A stretch of 10,239 nt of DNA from Paracoccaceae bacterium. GTDB lineage: Bacteria > Pseudomonadota > Alphaproteobacteria > Rhodobacterales > Rhodobacteraceae. The DNA lies in contig SLKB01000343.1 in the NCBI GenBank assembly GCA_007134805.1, positions 1 through 10,239 of the forward strand. The letters are read 5' to 3'. Made by a program: the position numbers and the translations under genes. Of this stretch, positions 1-6,545 are shown one piece after another; the stretch's first letter is position 1; each line of letters opens with the position of its first letter. Under the pieces are notes generated by a model. That model had not been told where the DNA came from. It was given only the letters and a program-made list of their open reading frames with translations, and made no database searches.

Positions 1-7
1 CGCATCC

Positions 8-31
8 GCCCGTTTTCAAATGCGAAAACGG
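8..31. repeat. Short hairpin at the left edge, echoed at 9969-9993
   Basis: CCGTTTTC (10-17) and GAAAACGG (24-31) are perfect 8-bp arms around a 6-nt loop. The stretch GCCCGTTTTCA (8-18) recurs exactly at 9969-9979, in each case followed within a few bases by TGCGAA and an ACGG-type return arm. Neither copy has a T-run, so these are not obvious terminators. The two copies are in direct orientation, unlike the large repeats. Confidence 0.35.
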
Positions 32-64
32 AAAATCTTCCTGCCGCGCTCCCCCCCAAGCCCC

Positions 65-239
65 GGCCCGGGCGACCAGCCCGGGCCCCGCCCGACCCTC
101 CCCCGGGAGGGCGCATTGCAACAGTGGCAACCCGCACATCGGTCAGAGGGGCCTCGCCGGCATAAAGCGCCGCCGCTCCAGCGCCCCAAAGCGCCACCCC
201 AGGGTCGGGCGCGGCCCTCAGTGCTCCGATCAGACGGCG
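65..239 (+). repeat. Structured dispersed repeat, left copy
   Basis: This 175-bp stretch matches the reverse complement of 10005-10180 collinearly, with one single-base gap and about 30 mismatches by eye (about 82% identity). It starts with a hairpin whose 9-bp arms GGCCCGGGC/GCCCGGGCC are perfect around a 5-nt loop (65-87). A second hairpin, CCCTCCC/GGGAGGG, follows at 96-111. A 17-nt segment at 83-99 is complementary at 16 of 17 positions to 201-217, so the whole element could fold on itself. There is no credible gene inside it; the frame that stays open in both copies is rich in Pro, Arg and Gln. It could be a multi-copy intergenic repeat, a MITE-like element or a structured RNA. The matching part stops sharply at both edges. 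Confidence 0.8.
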
Positions 240-261
240 GGACGCGAACAGTTTGCCAGAC

Positions 262-284
262 AGGCATGGCCCGCCATGCTTTTT
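262..284 (+). terminator. Rho-independent terminator
   Basis: The stem GCATGG/CCATGC with loop CCCG (264-279) can be lengthened by a G-U and an A-T pair, and is followed by five T (280-284), the standard intrinsic terminator layout on the plus strand. No protein gene precedes it in the window. It either ends a transcript entering from the left or ends an RNA covering the repeat at 65-239, which lies 22 bp upstream in the same orientation. Confidence 0.6.
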
Positions 285-425
285 CATCAGCCAGAACCAC
301 AACACAAGACGGTCGCACCCGCCTCCGCCCGCGTCCCATCGCGCCCGGCCGCGCAAGACGCGGGGCGACATCCCTGCGCCGTCCGCGCTTCGTGACTGCA
401 CCCTTGCCTGCCGTTCACACATTTT

Positions 426-451
426 CCAGACCGTTCATGCATGAACTCTGG
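426..451. promoter_or_regulatory. Palindromic operator candidate
   Basis: The core GTTCATGCATGAAC (433-446) is a perfect 14-bp palindrome. It is flanked by CCAGA (426-430) and TCTGG (447-451), which are also complementary, with two unpaired C between the left arm and the core. It lies 68 bp before the start of the DUF2306-like gene, where a dimeric repressor would bind. No adjacent regulator gene explains it, and the cognate protein is unknown. Confidence 0.4.
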
Positions 452-514
452 CGCCATCGCGGTGCTGCACGCTACCCCAGTGTCATGACGCCACACCAGA
501 ACGGAGGACGCGCC

Positions 515-1150
515 ATGACCAATGCACTCCTTGTCCTGCACATCATCGCAGGCTTCCTCGCCCTCGGGGCGGCGGGGCTCGCCCTCGGCACAGTCAAGGG
601 CGGGCCCGCGCATCGCCGCGCAGGCACCCTCTATGTCCTGTCGATGCTGGTCGTGACACTGACCACCTTCGCGCTGGTCGCGATCCGGCCCAATCTGTTC
701 CTCTTCGTGATCGGCATCTTCAGCTTCTATCTGGTCTTCTCCGGCTGGCGCGCGGCCCTGCTGCGCGATGGGCGGCCGCGCTGGCCGGACCATCTGGGCG
801 GGCTGGCAATGGGCGCGACCGGGCTTGCGATGATGGGGCTTGGCCTGAACGGGCTGGTCGGCGACGGCGGTGCGCAGCCGGTCATCCTGCTGGTCTTCGG
901 CGCCATCGGGCTGACCATGGCCCTGTCGGACTGGCGCGACTGGCGCGCGGGGCCGGTCACCGGCAAGGCGCGGATCGCGCGCCACCTGACGCGGATGCTT
1001 GCGGGCAGCATCGCCACGCTCACTGCCGCCATTGTCGTGAACCTCACCTTCCTGCCCGCGCTGGTCACCTGGCTGGGGCCGACGGCGCTGATCACACCTG
1101 TCATCTTCTGGTGGAATGCGCGCGTCATGCGCGGCAGAATACCTGCGTGA
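515..1150 (+). CDS. DUF2306-like multi-pass membrane protein
   Basis: A 211-residue, very hydrophobic protein with about six membrane segments (roughly residues 4-24, 41-57, 60-80, 95-114, 121-137, 161-200). The early His9, the KGGPAHRRAGTLYVLSM stretch (28-44) and the FYLVFSGWRA motif (71-80) resemble the DUF2306 family of predicted bacterial membrane proteins, recognised from memory. The biochemical role is unknown. The ATG at 515 is chosen because GGAGGA at 503-508 sits 6 nt before it. The frame is open far upstream, but that part crosses the repeat and the terminator and is not protein-like. The gene converges with the minus-strand operon ending at 1207, leaving 56 bp. Existence of the gene is secure; the family name is less so. 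Confidence 0.8.
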   Translation: MTNALLVLHIIAGFLALGAAGLALGTVKGGPAHRRAGTLYVLSMLVVTLTTFALVAIRPNLFLFVIGIFSFYLVFSGWRAALLRDGRPRWPDHLGGLAMGATGLAMMGLGLNGLVGDGGAQPVILLVFGAIGLTMALSDWRDWRAGPVTGKARIARHLTRMLAGSIATLTAAIVVNLTFLPALVTWLGPTALITPVIFWWNARVMRGRIPA

Positions 1151-1206
1151 ATGCGCCGCCGCAGCCAGGTGGCCGGCAGCGCGACACGGGCGATCCGGCG
1201 CAGCGC

Positions 1207-2004
1207 TCAGCGCGCCCCGGCCACGACCAGCCCGCGCCAGAACGGCCAGATCAGCGCGGCGGGGCCGAAGCCCATCAGCGCGTAAAGCGCCAGGTCGAAG
1301 GCCAGGAACGGCCCGTCGAAGAAAGCCCATGTGTAGAAGGTGCCAAGGAAGACCGACACCCCCAGCACTGCGACCTTCATCAGCATCGGGATCGCCAGCA
1401 GGTCGCCCACAGGACTGCCGCGCCACAGCAACACGGCGGTCAGCCCGGTCAGCGGCAGCGCAAAGCCGAGGTCCAGCACGAAGATCGTCTGCCCCGGCAA
1501 GGGCTGGCGCGCGGCCATCGCGGGCAGAAGCTGCGCCAGCCAGAGGCCTGTGAACAGCACCACCAGCATCGCGAACAGCCCCGCCACCGCGCGGCGGGGC
1601 GGCGGGCGCGCGCCCGTGCGCAGCGCCGCAGGCGCGACCGCCCGCACGAAGATCACCGCCGCAAACACGCTCGCCGCCATCACCCCCAGATAGAGCAGCC
1701 AGGCCGGGTTCATCACCCGATCGAAACTGTAAAGCCCGTAGGCATAGATCAGATAGCCAATGAGCCCCGCCCAGATCAGCCAGCCCTTGTCCCAGCCCGC
1801 GCGCAGCCGCGCACCCACCACCAGCAGCGCCAGTGCCGCCGGGGCAGAGATCGTGTCCTGGCTCCAGGCACCGGGGCGCAGATGGTCGGGAACAGCGGCG
1901 TAAGCGTCGGGCAAAAGCCATGCGGCCGCAACAGCCGCCAGTGTCAGCACCGCGGCGGCATCGGACAGGCGTACCAGCAAGGGCGCGGCAGCAGGTGCGA
2001 TCAT
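1207..2004 (-). CDS. Hypothetical multi-pass membrane protein
   Basis: A 265-residue protein with seven or eight hydrophobic segments (about 13-33, 52-66, 75-93, 101-121, 139-160, 174-194, 202-224, 235-258). I do not recognise the family. Aromatic-rich stretches such as LIWAGLIGYLIYAYGLYSF (76-94) and FLGTFYTWAFFDGPFLAF (219-236) are the most distinctive parts. The ATG at 2004 begins one base after the stop of the DUF6544-type gene (TGA-g-ATG), so translation is almost certainly coupled. The open frame extends further upstream, but that part is a shadow of the upstream gene. It is the last gene of a three-gene operon with an alpha/beta hydrolase and a DUF6544-type protein, so a shared envelope role is possible but unproven. 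Confidence 0.78.
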   Translation of the reverse strand: MIAPAAAPLLVRLSDAAAVLTLAAVAAAWLLPDAYAAVPDHLRPGAWSQDTISAPAALALLVVGARLRAGWDKGWLIWAGLIGYLIYAYGLYSFDRVMNPAWLLYLGVMAASVFAAVIFVRAVAPAALRTGARPPPRRAVAGLFAMLVVLFTGLWLAQLLPAMAARQPLPGQTIFVLDLGFALPLTGLTAVLLWRGSPVGDLLAIPMLMKVAVLGVSVFLGTFYTWAFFDGPFLAFDLALYALMGFGPAALIWPFWRGLVVAGAR

Positions 2005-2005
2005 C

Positions 2006-2857
2006 TCAGAACTCGGCGCGTGTGATGGTGGCCAGGAAGAAGGGCGCATACGCGGGCGTTCCCCACATATTGCCAAGCTCGACGCGCGATGGCACCAGAA
2101 AACCCTGATGCCGCGCCATTTCCAGCATCCGCCCGCCAAAGGGTTGCAGGCGATGGACCCGCTCGGGGTTGGCATCACTCCAGCGCAGCGCCCAGACCTC
2201 GATGGGCGCGCCATCTGCGTCGAGCGTGATCTGCATGGGCTCAATGTCGCGCACATCGGCAAACCGCACTTCCGCGCTGTCCGGCCCGGTCTGCACCCAG
2301 TCTGCCCCGAATTGCGGCAGCAGGCTTGCGGGCGCCCAGACGGCTTCCAGCATCACCCGGGTCGCGGCCGCACGTGCGTGGTCATCCGTTCCCCCGATGC
2401 GCGCGAGGGGGATCAGGCCGCGCAGCCAGAACTTGGTCCAGCTGTCCTCGACGCCCTCGATGCGGTGATAACCGTCCGAGCCGCCGAAGCGCATCAGCCC
2501 CGATCCGACCTCGGCCTGCCACACGAATCCGCGGCCGGGCGGGGCAAGGATCTGGCGCGCGGCCATCGGCATCGCGGTGCCGTTCATGATGAAGCTGCCC
2601 TCCATCTCCAGCCGGACAGTGCGATGCATCGGCGTGCCGGGCGCGATCGCGCGGGTGAAATAGCGCTGCGCCACCTCGGGCAGATCGGCGAGCATGGCCG
2701 GATCGAAGCGCGGCGGATCAGCCTCGCGCGCAGCCTCCAGCGCGGCCCAGACCCGTGCCGCCTGCGCCTTATCGCGGGAATGGACCCAGAGGCCGACGGC
2801 CGCGGCGGCGATCAGAAGCGCCGCGACGGCCAGAAGAATGATCTTGAGCAGGGTCAT
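2006..2857 (-). CDS. DUF6544-type membrane-anchored protein
   Basis: A 283-residue protein with one N-terminal hydrophobic segment (residues 4-25) and no clear signal-peptidase site, so it is probably membrane-anchored with its main domain outside the cytoplasm. The region from about residue 57 (ADLPEVAQRYFTRAIAPG) through PGRGFVWQAEVGSG (107-120), LEAVWAPASLLPQFGADW (170-187) and QGFLVPSRVELGNMWG (251-266) has the pattern of the DUF6544 family, recognised from memory. The family has no known activity. The ATG at 2857 has AGGAG at 2866-2870, 8 nt away. It lies 25 bp after the hydrolase gene and 1 bp before the next membrane protein gene, in one operon. Family call is moderate; the gene is secure. 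Confidence 0.8.
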   Translation of the reverse strand: MTLLKIILLAVAALLIAAAAVGLWVHSRDKAQAARVWAALEAAREADPPRFDPAMLADLPEVAQRYFTRAIAPGTPMHRTVRLEMEGSFIMNGTAMPMAARQILAPPGRGFVWQAEVGSGLMRFGGSDGYHRIEGVEDSWTKFWLRGLIPLARIGGTDDHARAAATRVMLEAVWAPASLLPQFGADWVQTGPDSAEVRFADVRDIEPMQITLDADGAPIEVWALRWSDANPERVHRLQPFGGRMLEMARHQGFLVPSRVELGNMWGTPAYAPFFLATITRAEF

Positions 2858-2882
2858 CGGGCAAGCTCCTGAAAGGTTCGCA

Positions 2883-3848
2883 TCACGGCGCTGCACCAGC
2901 GCCGTGAAGGGCAAGGAATGCAGCGACCCGCTGGCGCACCGCATCATGACGGCCGAGCAGCAGGTGGCCGCCCGTGTCGAAATACAGTGTCTCGGCATCG
3001 CGGATGGCAGCGGCGGTAAATTGCGCCGTTCCAATCGGCGTGAGCCGGTCGTCGCGCGCATGGACAATCAGCACCGGCGCGCGCAGCGCCGCCGGATCGA
3101 TCGGATCGGCAGGATCAATCGCCGCACCCTCATTCGAAAGCCCCGCGCGGCGCTGCGTCACCGGCAGGAAGGCCGCGATCATCGCGTCAAGGAACCCGGC
3201 CTCCTCAATGGTCATCTGCGCGGTCAGCTCCGGCCGGGCGTCGAAAATCGGTGCCAGCGCGCGGGGGTAAAGGCGCGCGAGCGCCCAGAGCGGCAGATCA
3301 CTCGCAAACAGCGCATCATACAGCCAGATTGGCACCGGAAGCTCCTGCTCCTCGGCGCTCAGCGGCGCATAGGGGGCGAGCGACAGCAGGATCAGCGCCT
3401 GCACCCGCGCGGGGTGGCGGCGCGCGAACTGCAGCGCCGGGGGCACGCCGCCCGACATGGCGATCACGCTCACCCGGTCGATCCCCAACCCGTCGAGCAG
3501 TTCGCCAAAGGCATCGGCCTGCGCGGCGGTCGAGGCGGTGGCGGGCAGGGATGATCCGGGATAGCCGAAGCGCGAGGGCGCGATCCAGAAATACCCCTCA
3601 GGCAGGAAGGCCCGCGCCAGAAGCCGCCCCTGATCATGCCCGCCCCCCGCGCCATGGATCGCCAGCACCGGCGCCCCCTGCCCGCCCGTCGCATAAGCAA
3701 CCGGGCCAAAGCCCGTTTCGATCACGCGCGCGCTGCCCGCAAGCTGCGCCGCGATATCCCGCATGTCGCGCAGATACACCCAGCCGACAAACGCCAGCGC
3801 GGCCCCGATGACGAGAGCGAGCCCCCAGCGCAGGCGCCGCGCGCGCAC
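2883..3848 (-). CDS. Membrane-anchored alpha/beta hydrolase
   Basis: A 321-residue alpha/beta-hydrolase-fold enzyme with an N-terminal membrane anchor (about residues 8-26). The oxyanion-side motif is HGAGGG (65-70). The nucleophile elbow is A-M-S132-G-G, so the first Gly of the usual GxSxG is Ala. The acid is Asp266 or Asp267 in HARDDRLTP, and the base is His295 in GGHLLLG. The triad is complete and in order, so it should be active; the substrate cannot be read. The start is GTG at 3848, because an in-frame TGA lies only two codons upstream. Its GAGG is too close for a good ribosome site, so initiation may depend on the small ORF just upstream (stop 3852-3854). It is first in an operon with the DUF6544-type and membrane protein genes. 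Confidence 0.87.
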   Translation of the reverse strand: MRARRLRWGLALVIGAALAFVGWVYLRDMRDIAAQLAGSARVIETGFGPVAYATGGQGAPVLAIHGAGGGHDQGRLLARAFLPEGYFWIAPSRFGYPGSSLPATASTAAQADAFGELLDGLGIDRVSVIAMSGGVPPALQFARRHPARVQALILLSLAPYAPLSAEEQELPVPIWLYDALFASDLPLWALARLYPRALAPIFDARPELTAQMTIEEAGFLDAMIAAFLPVTQRRAGLSNEGAAIDPADPIDPAALRAPVLIVHARDDRLTPIGTAQFTAAAIRDAETLYFDTGGHLLLGRHDAVRQRVAAFLALHGAGAAP

Positions 3849-3851
3849 CCC

Positions 3852-3929
3852 TCAGCCCATCCCGCCAAAGGCCAGGCCCCAGTGCCCGATCAGCGCGACA
3901 CGCACCGCGATGATCTGGCATGGCAACAT
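3852..3929 (-). CDS. Possible 25-residue leader or small membrane peptide
   Basis: ATG at 3929 with GGAG a few bases upstream opens a 25-codon frame, MLPCQIIAVRVALIGHWGLA followed by FGGMG, ending at TGA (3854-3852). One GGG codon separates that stop from the GTG start of the hydrolase, and both are in the same frame. It may be a translated leader that feeds ribosomes to the hydrolase start, a tiny membrane peptide, or a cut-off N-terminus of the hydrolase. Supporting it are the ribosome site and the close coupling; against it are its small size and the lack of any recognised homologue. Confidence 0.35.
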   Translation of the reverse strand: MLPCQIIAVRVALIGHWGLAFGGMG

Positions 3930-4008
3930 GGCAAACTCCACTTCGGGGCGCGGCAGGGGGCGCGCAGGGCGTCGTGCCCAGACGATAGGGCGGCAGGTGC
4001 CCTCGCAC

Positions 4009-4034
4009 GATGACACAGGTCAATACGTGTCGTC
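4009..4034. promoter_or_regulatory. Imperfect inverted repeat between divergent operons
   Basis: GATGACAC (4009-4016) and GTGTCGTC (4027-4034) are complementary at seven of eight positions around a 10-nt spacer. The site lies between the minus-strand hydrolase operon and the plus-strand arsenic operon, where a shared operator would be expected. The spacer contains GGTCAA (4018-4023), which reads TTGACC on the minus strand and could be a -35 element. No convincing -10 follows. The binding protein is unknown. Confidence 0.25.
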
Positions 4035-4079
4035 CATCTTGCGGCCCGCTTGCGCCGCCCTGCCTGTCATGAAAGCGTC

Positions 4080-4099
4080 ACTGGACCGGTGATTCCAGT
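4080..4099. promoter_or_regulatory. Candidate operator upstream of the arsenic operon
   Basis: ACTGGA (4080-4085) and TCCAGT (4094-4099) form a perfect 6-bp inverted repeat with an 8-nt spacer, ending 17 bp before the ATG of the arsR remnant. The place fits a repressor site for the arsR remnant-GAPDH-arsJ transcript. The sequence does not resemble the dyad in the promoter of the intact arsR, so control by that ArsR is not shown. Confidence 0.3.
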
Positions 4100-4116
4100 T
4101 CCGTTATTCGGGACTC

Positions 4117-4284
4117 ATGGAAATGACGCGCGCCGCCCCTGCCTTTGCCACGCTCGGCCATCCCGGCCGGCTCGCCGTCTTCCGGCTGCTGATGCGCTTT
4201 GCACCGCAAGGCGTGCGCCCCACCGAGATCGCGCGCGCGCTGACGGAAAGGCCTGATCCATGCCCCCACCCCGCATTGCCCTGA
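4117..4284 (+). pseudogene. Truncated ArsR-family regulator remnant
   Basis: The frame encodes 55 residues. Residues 10-43 (FATLGHPGRLAVFRLLMRF and on to TEIARAL) align without gaps to the start of the intact ArsR at 7983-7666, with about 14 of 34 identities by eye. This is the first half of an ArsR winged-helix domain. It stops before the recognition helix, the wing and any metal-binding cysteines, and continues as an unrelated tail ([11 protein letters not shown]) that is an out-of-frame reading of the GAPDH start. It cannot be a working repressor. The likely history is a deletion that removed the rest of arsR up to the GAPDH ribosome-binding site. It may still act as a leader ORF, since its stop lies 25 nt inside the GAPDH gene. 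Confidence 0.7.
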
Positions 4285-5273
4285 ACGGTCTCGGCCGGAT
4301 CGGAAAACTCGTCCTGCGCAACCTCATCGACACCGGCGCGGGCGGCGAGATCGTGCTCATGAACGATCCCATGGGCGATCCCGACCAGCATGCCCTGCTG
4401 ATGGAGTTCGACTCGGTCCATGGCCGCTGGCACACCCCCGTCGCCGCCGCCGAAGGCGCGCTGGTGCTCGACGGCAGGCCCATCCGGCTCACCCACGCGC
4501 AGACCATCGAGGCCCTGCCTCTGGCCGAGATGGGGGTCGATCTGGTGATCGACTGCACGGGCGTCTTCAAGACCGGGGCGAAACTTGCGCCCTATTTTGC
4601 CGCCGGCGTGCAAAAACTGGTGGTCAGCGCGCCCATCAAGGAGGAAGGCGCGCTCAACCTCGTCTACGGGATCAACCATCACCTCTTCGATGGCTCGCAG
4701 AAACTGGTGACGGCCGCGTCCTGCACGACCAACTGCCTCGCCCCGGTGGTCAAGGTGATCCATGAAGGCTTGGGCATCCGCCACGGGTCGATCACCACGA
4801 TCCATGACGTGACCAACACCCAGACCATCGTGGACCGCCCCGCCAAGGACATGCGCCGGGCGCGCGCGGCGCTCACGAACCTGATCCCGACCACCACGGG
4901 CAGCGCCACGGCGATCACGCTCATCTACCCCGAACTGAAGGGCCGGCTGAACGGCCACGCCGTGCGGGTGCCGCTGCTGAACGCCTCGCTCACCGATTGC
5001 GTCTTCGAGGTGGCGCGTGCCACCACCGCGGACGAGGTCAACGCGCTTTTCAAGGCCGCCGCCGAGGGGCCGCTGCGCGCCATCCTGGGCTATGAGCCGC
5101 GCCCGCTCGTGTCCTGCGATTACACCAATGACCCGCGCTCGGCGATCATCGACGGCCCCTCGACCATGGTCATCAATGGCACGCAGGTGAAAGTCTATGC
5201 CTGGTATGACAATGAATGGGGCTATGCCTGCCGCCTTGCCGATATCGTGCGTCTGGTGGCGGGCGCCCTGTGA
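4260..5273 (+). CDS. ArsJ-associated glyceraldehyde-3-phosphate dehydrogenase
   Basis: A complete 337-residue GAPDH. The NAD-binding start is [16 protein letters not shown] (7-22). The active site is ASCTTNC with catalytic Cys155 and base His182 in HDVTN. The C-terminal signature is WYDNEWGY (315-322). In ArsJ systems a dedicated GAPDH uses arsenate instead of phosphate to make unstable 1-arseno-3-phosphoglycerate, which ArsJ exports (established for the ArsJ/GAPDH pair). The dedicated role is inferred here from the overlap with arsJ: TGA and GTG share bases at 5270-5273. Several positions differ from typical housekeeping GAPDH, for example HDVTN and [11 protein letters not shown] 4260 has GGAAAGG at 4245-4251, 8 nt upstream, inside the arsR remnant. 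It acts in the cytoplasm. Confidence 0.93.
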   Translation: MPPPRIALNGLGRIGKLVLRNLIDTGAGGEIVLMNDPMGDPDQHALLMEFDSVHGRWHTPVAAAEGALVLDGRPIRLTHAQTIEALPLAEMGVDLVIDCTGVFKTGAKLAPYFAAGVQKLVVSAPIKEEGALNLVYGINHHLFDGSQKLVTAASCTTNCLAPVVKVIHEGLGIRHGSITTIHDVTNTQTIVDRPAKDMRRARAALTNLIPTTTGSATAITLIYPELKGRLNGHAVRVPLLNASLTDCVFEVARATTADEVNALFKAAAEGPLRAILGYEPRPLVSCDYTNDPRSAIIDGPSTMVINGTQVKVYAWYDNEWGYACRLADIVRLVAGAL

Positions 5274-6529
5274 GCGGCGCCAACCCCCCGCCCAATCCGC
5301 TCCGCGCCTATGCGGCAGTGACCGCGGCCTACTGGGCCTTCATGCTCTCGGACGGCGCGCTGCGGATGCTGGTGCTGCTGCATTTCAACAGCCTCGGCTT
5401 CACGCCCATCCAGCTGGCCTATCTCTTCCTGCTCTACGAGATCGCGGGCATCGTGACCAATCTGGCCGCGGGCTGGCTCGCCGCGCGCTTCGGGCTGGCG
5501 GCCACGCTCTATGGCGGGCTCGCGCTGCAGATCGCCGCACTTGCGGCGCTTGCGCAGATGGACCCGGGCTGGGGCATCACCGCGTCCGTGATCTTCGTGA
5601 TGGCCGTGCAGGGGGTGTCGGGCGTGGCCAAGGATCTGGCCAAGATGTCATCGAAATCGGCGGTCAAACTGCTCGCCCCCACGGAGGAAGGCGGCCTCTT
5701 CCGCTGGGTGGCAGCCCTGACGGGATCCAAGAACGCGGTCAAGGGGCTGGGCTTCTTCCTCGGCGCCGCCCTGCTGGCGCTGGCAGGGTTTCAGGCCGCC
5801 GTCTGGGGCATGGCGGGCGTGCTGGTCGTCATCCTGCTCGCGGTCGCGCGCTTTCTTCCGCCGGGGCTGCCGGGGCGCATGAAGGGGGCCGATACATGGT
5901 CCGGCTGGCGCTCGGCCGACCCGCGCGTGAACCGCCTCAGCCTTGCGCGCATGTTCCTGTTCGGCGCGCGCGATGTGTGGTTCGTCGTGGGCATCCCGGT
6001 CTATTTCCAGGCCGTGCTGTCGGATGGCACCGCTGAAGGGCGGCGCGAGGCGTTTTTCCTCATCGGCGGCTTCCTCGCGCTGTGGATCATCGCCTATGGC
6101 GCGGTGCAGGCCTTCGCCCCGCGCATCCTGGGCGCCAGGGCCCAGCCCGAGGACGCGATCGTGCGCAAGGCGATCCGCGTCGCGGGGCTTCTGGTGCCGA
6201 TCCCGTTCCTGCTGGCCGCTGCGGCGCTTGCGGCGGGCGATCCGGCCGACTGGCTGACCGCCACCCTCATCGGCGGGCTCATGCTCTTCGGCTTTGTCTT
6301 CGCGATCAATTCCTCGGTGCATTCCTACCTGATCCTGGCCTTCGGCGCCGCCGACCGGATCACGCGCGATGTGGGCTTCTACTATATGGCCAATGCCGCG
6401 GGGCGGCTGATCGGCACGCTTCTGTCGGGGATCAGCTACCAGCTCGGCGGGCTGCCGCTCTGCCTTGCCACGGCGGGCGCGATGGCCTTCGCAAGCTGGC
6501 TTGCCGCAAGGCGGCTCGGCTCCGCCTGA
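5270..6529 (+). CDS. Organoarsenical efflux MFS transporter ArsJ
   Basis: A 419-residue major-facilitator-type inner-membrane protein with about eleven or twelve hydrophobic segments. ArsJ-like stretches are [18 protein letters not shown] (116-133), [15 protein letters not shown] (151-165), [15 protein letters not shown] (233-247) and [13 protein letters not shown] (343-355). ArsJ exports 1-arseno-3-phosphoglycerate made by the partner GAPDH, giving arsenate resistance without an arsenate reductase. The start is taken as GTG at 5270, overlapping the GAPDH stop by four bases (GTGA). A possible ATG at 5216 would put 18 non-hydrophobic residues inside the GAPDH gene. The gene ends 16 bp from the convergent permease gene. 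Identification rests on length, motifs and the GAPDH partner. Confidence 0.92.
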   Translation: MSGANPPPNPLRAYAAVTAAYWAFMLSDGALRMLVLLHFNSLGFTPIQLAYLFLLYEIAGIVTNLAAGWLAARFGLAATLYGGLALQIAALAALAQMDPGWGITASVIFVMAVQGVSGVAKDLAKMSSKSAVKLLAPTEEGGLFRWVAALTGSKNAVKGLGFFLGAALLALAGFQAAVWGMAGVLVVILLAVARFLPPGLPGRMKGADTWSGWRSADPRVNRLSLARMFLFGARDVWFVVGIPVYFQAVLSDGTAEGRREAFFLIGGFLALWIIAYGAVQAFAPRILGARAQPEDAIVRKAIRVAGLLVPIPFLLAAAALAAGDPADWLTATLIGGLMLFGFVFAINSSVHSYLILAFGAADRITRDVGFYYMANAAGRLIGTLLSGISYQLGGLPLCLATAGAMAFASWLAARRLGSA

Positions 6530-6545
6530 GCCGCCCCCCTGCCCG

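Noticed and set aside
10..31. Intrinsic terminator at the left edge
   Set aside because: The stem is good but neither strand has a T-run after it.
65..239. A protein frame open in both repeat copies (REGAL..WQ..., KAPPQGR...)
   Set aside because: Most differences between copies change the residue, the composition is odd, and a 1-base gap breaks the frame near the start. The conserved part is better explained by nucleotide structure.
20..514. Plus-strand open frame continuous with the DUF2306-like gene, giving a 376-residue protein
   Set aside because: The first 165 codons cross the structured repeat and a terminator, are rich in Pro, Arg and Gln, and an ATG with a strong ribosome site lies at 515.
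1151..1206. Terminator between the convergent genes (TGCGCCG 1152-1158, CGGCGCA 1196-1202)
   Set aside because: The loop of 37 nt is too long and no T-run follows, so it is probably chance in GC-rich DNA.
287..1921. Long minus-strand open frame of 544 codons
   Set aside because: It is a shadow of two well supported membrane-protein genes on either strand, with Gly/Ala/Arg-rich composition typical of such shadows in GC-rich DNA.
4117..4284. Complete small ArsR-type regulator
   Set aside because: It lacks the recognition helix, the wing and any sensor cysteines, and its tail is the GAPDH start read in another frame.
4260..5273. Housekeeping glycolytic GAPDH
   Set aside because: It overlaps arsJ by 4 bp and is not near pgk, tkt or fba. 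A dedicated arsenic role is much likelier.
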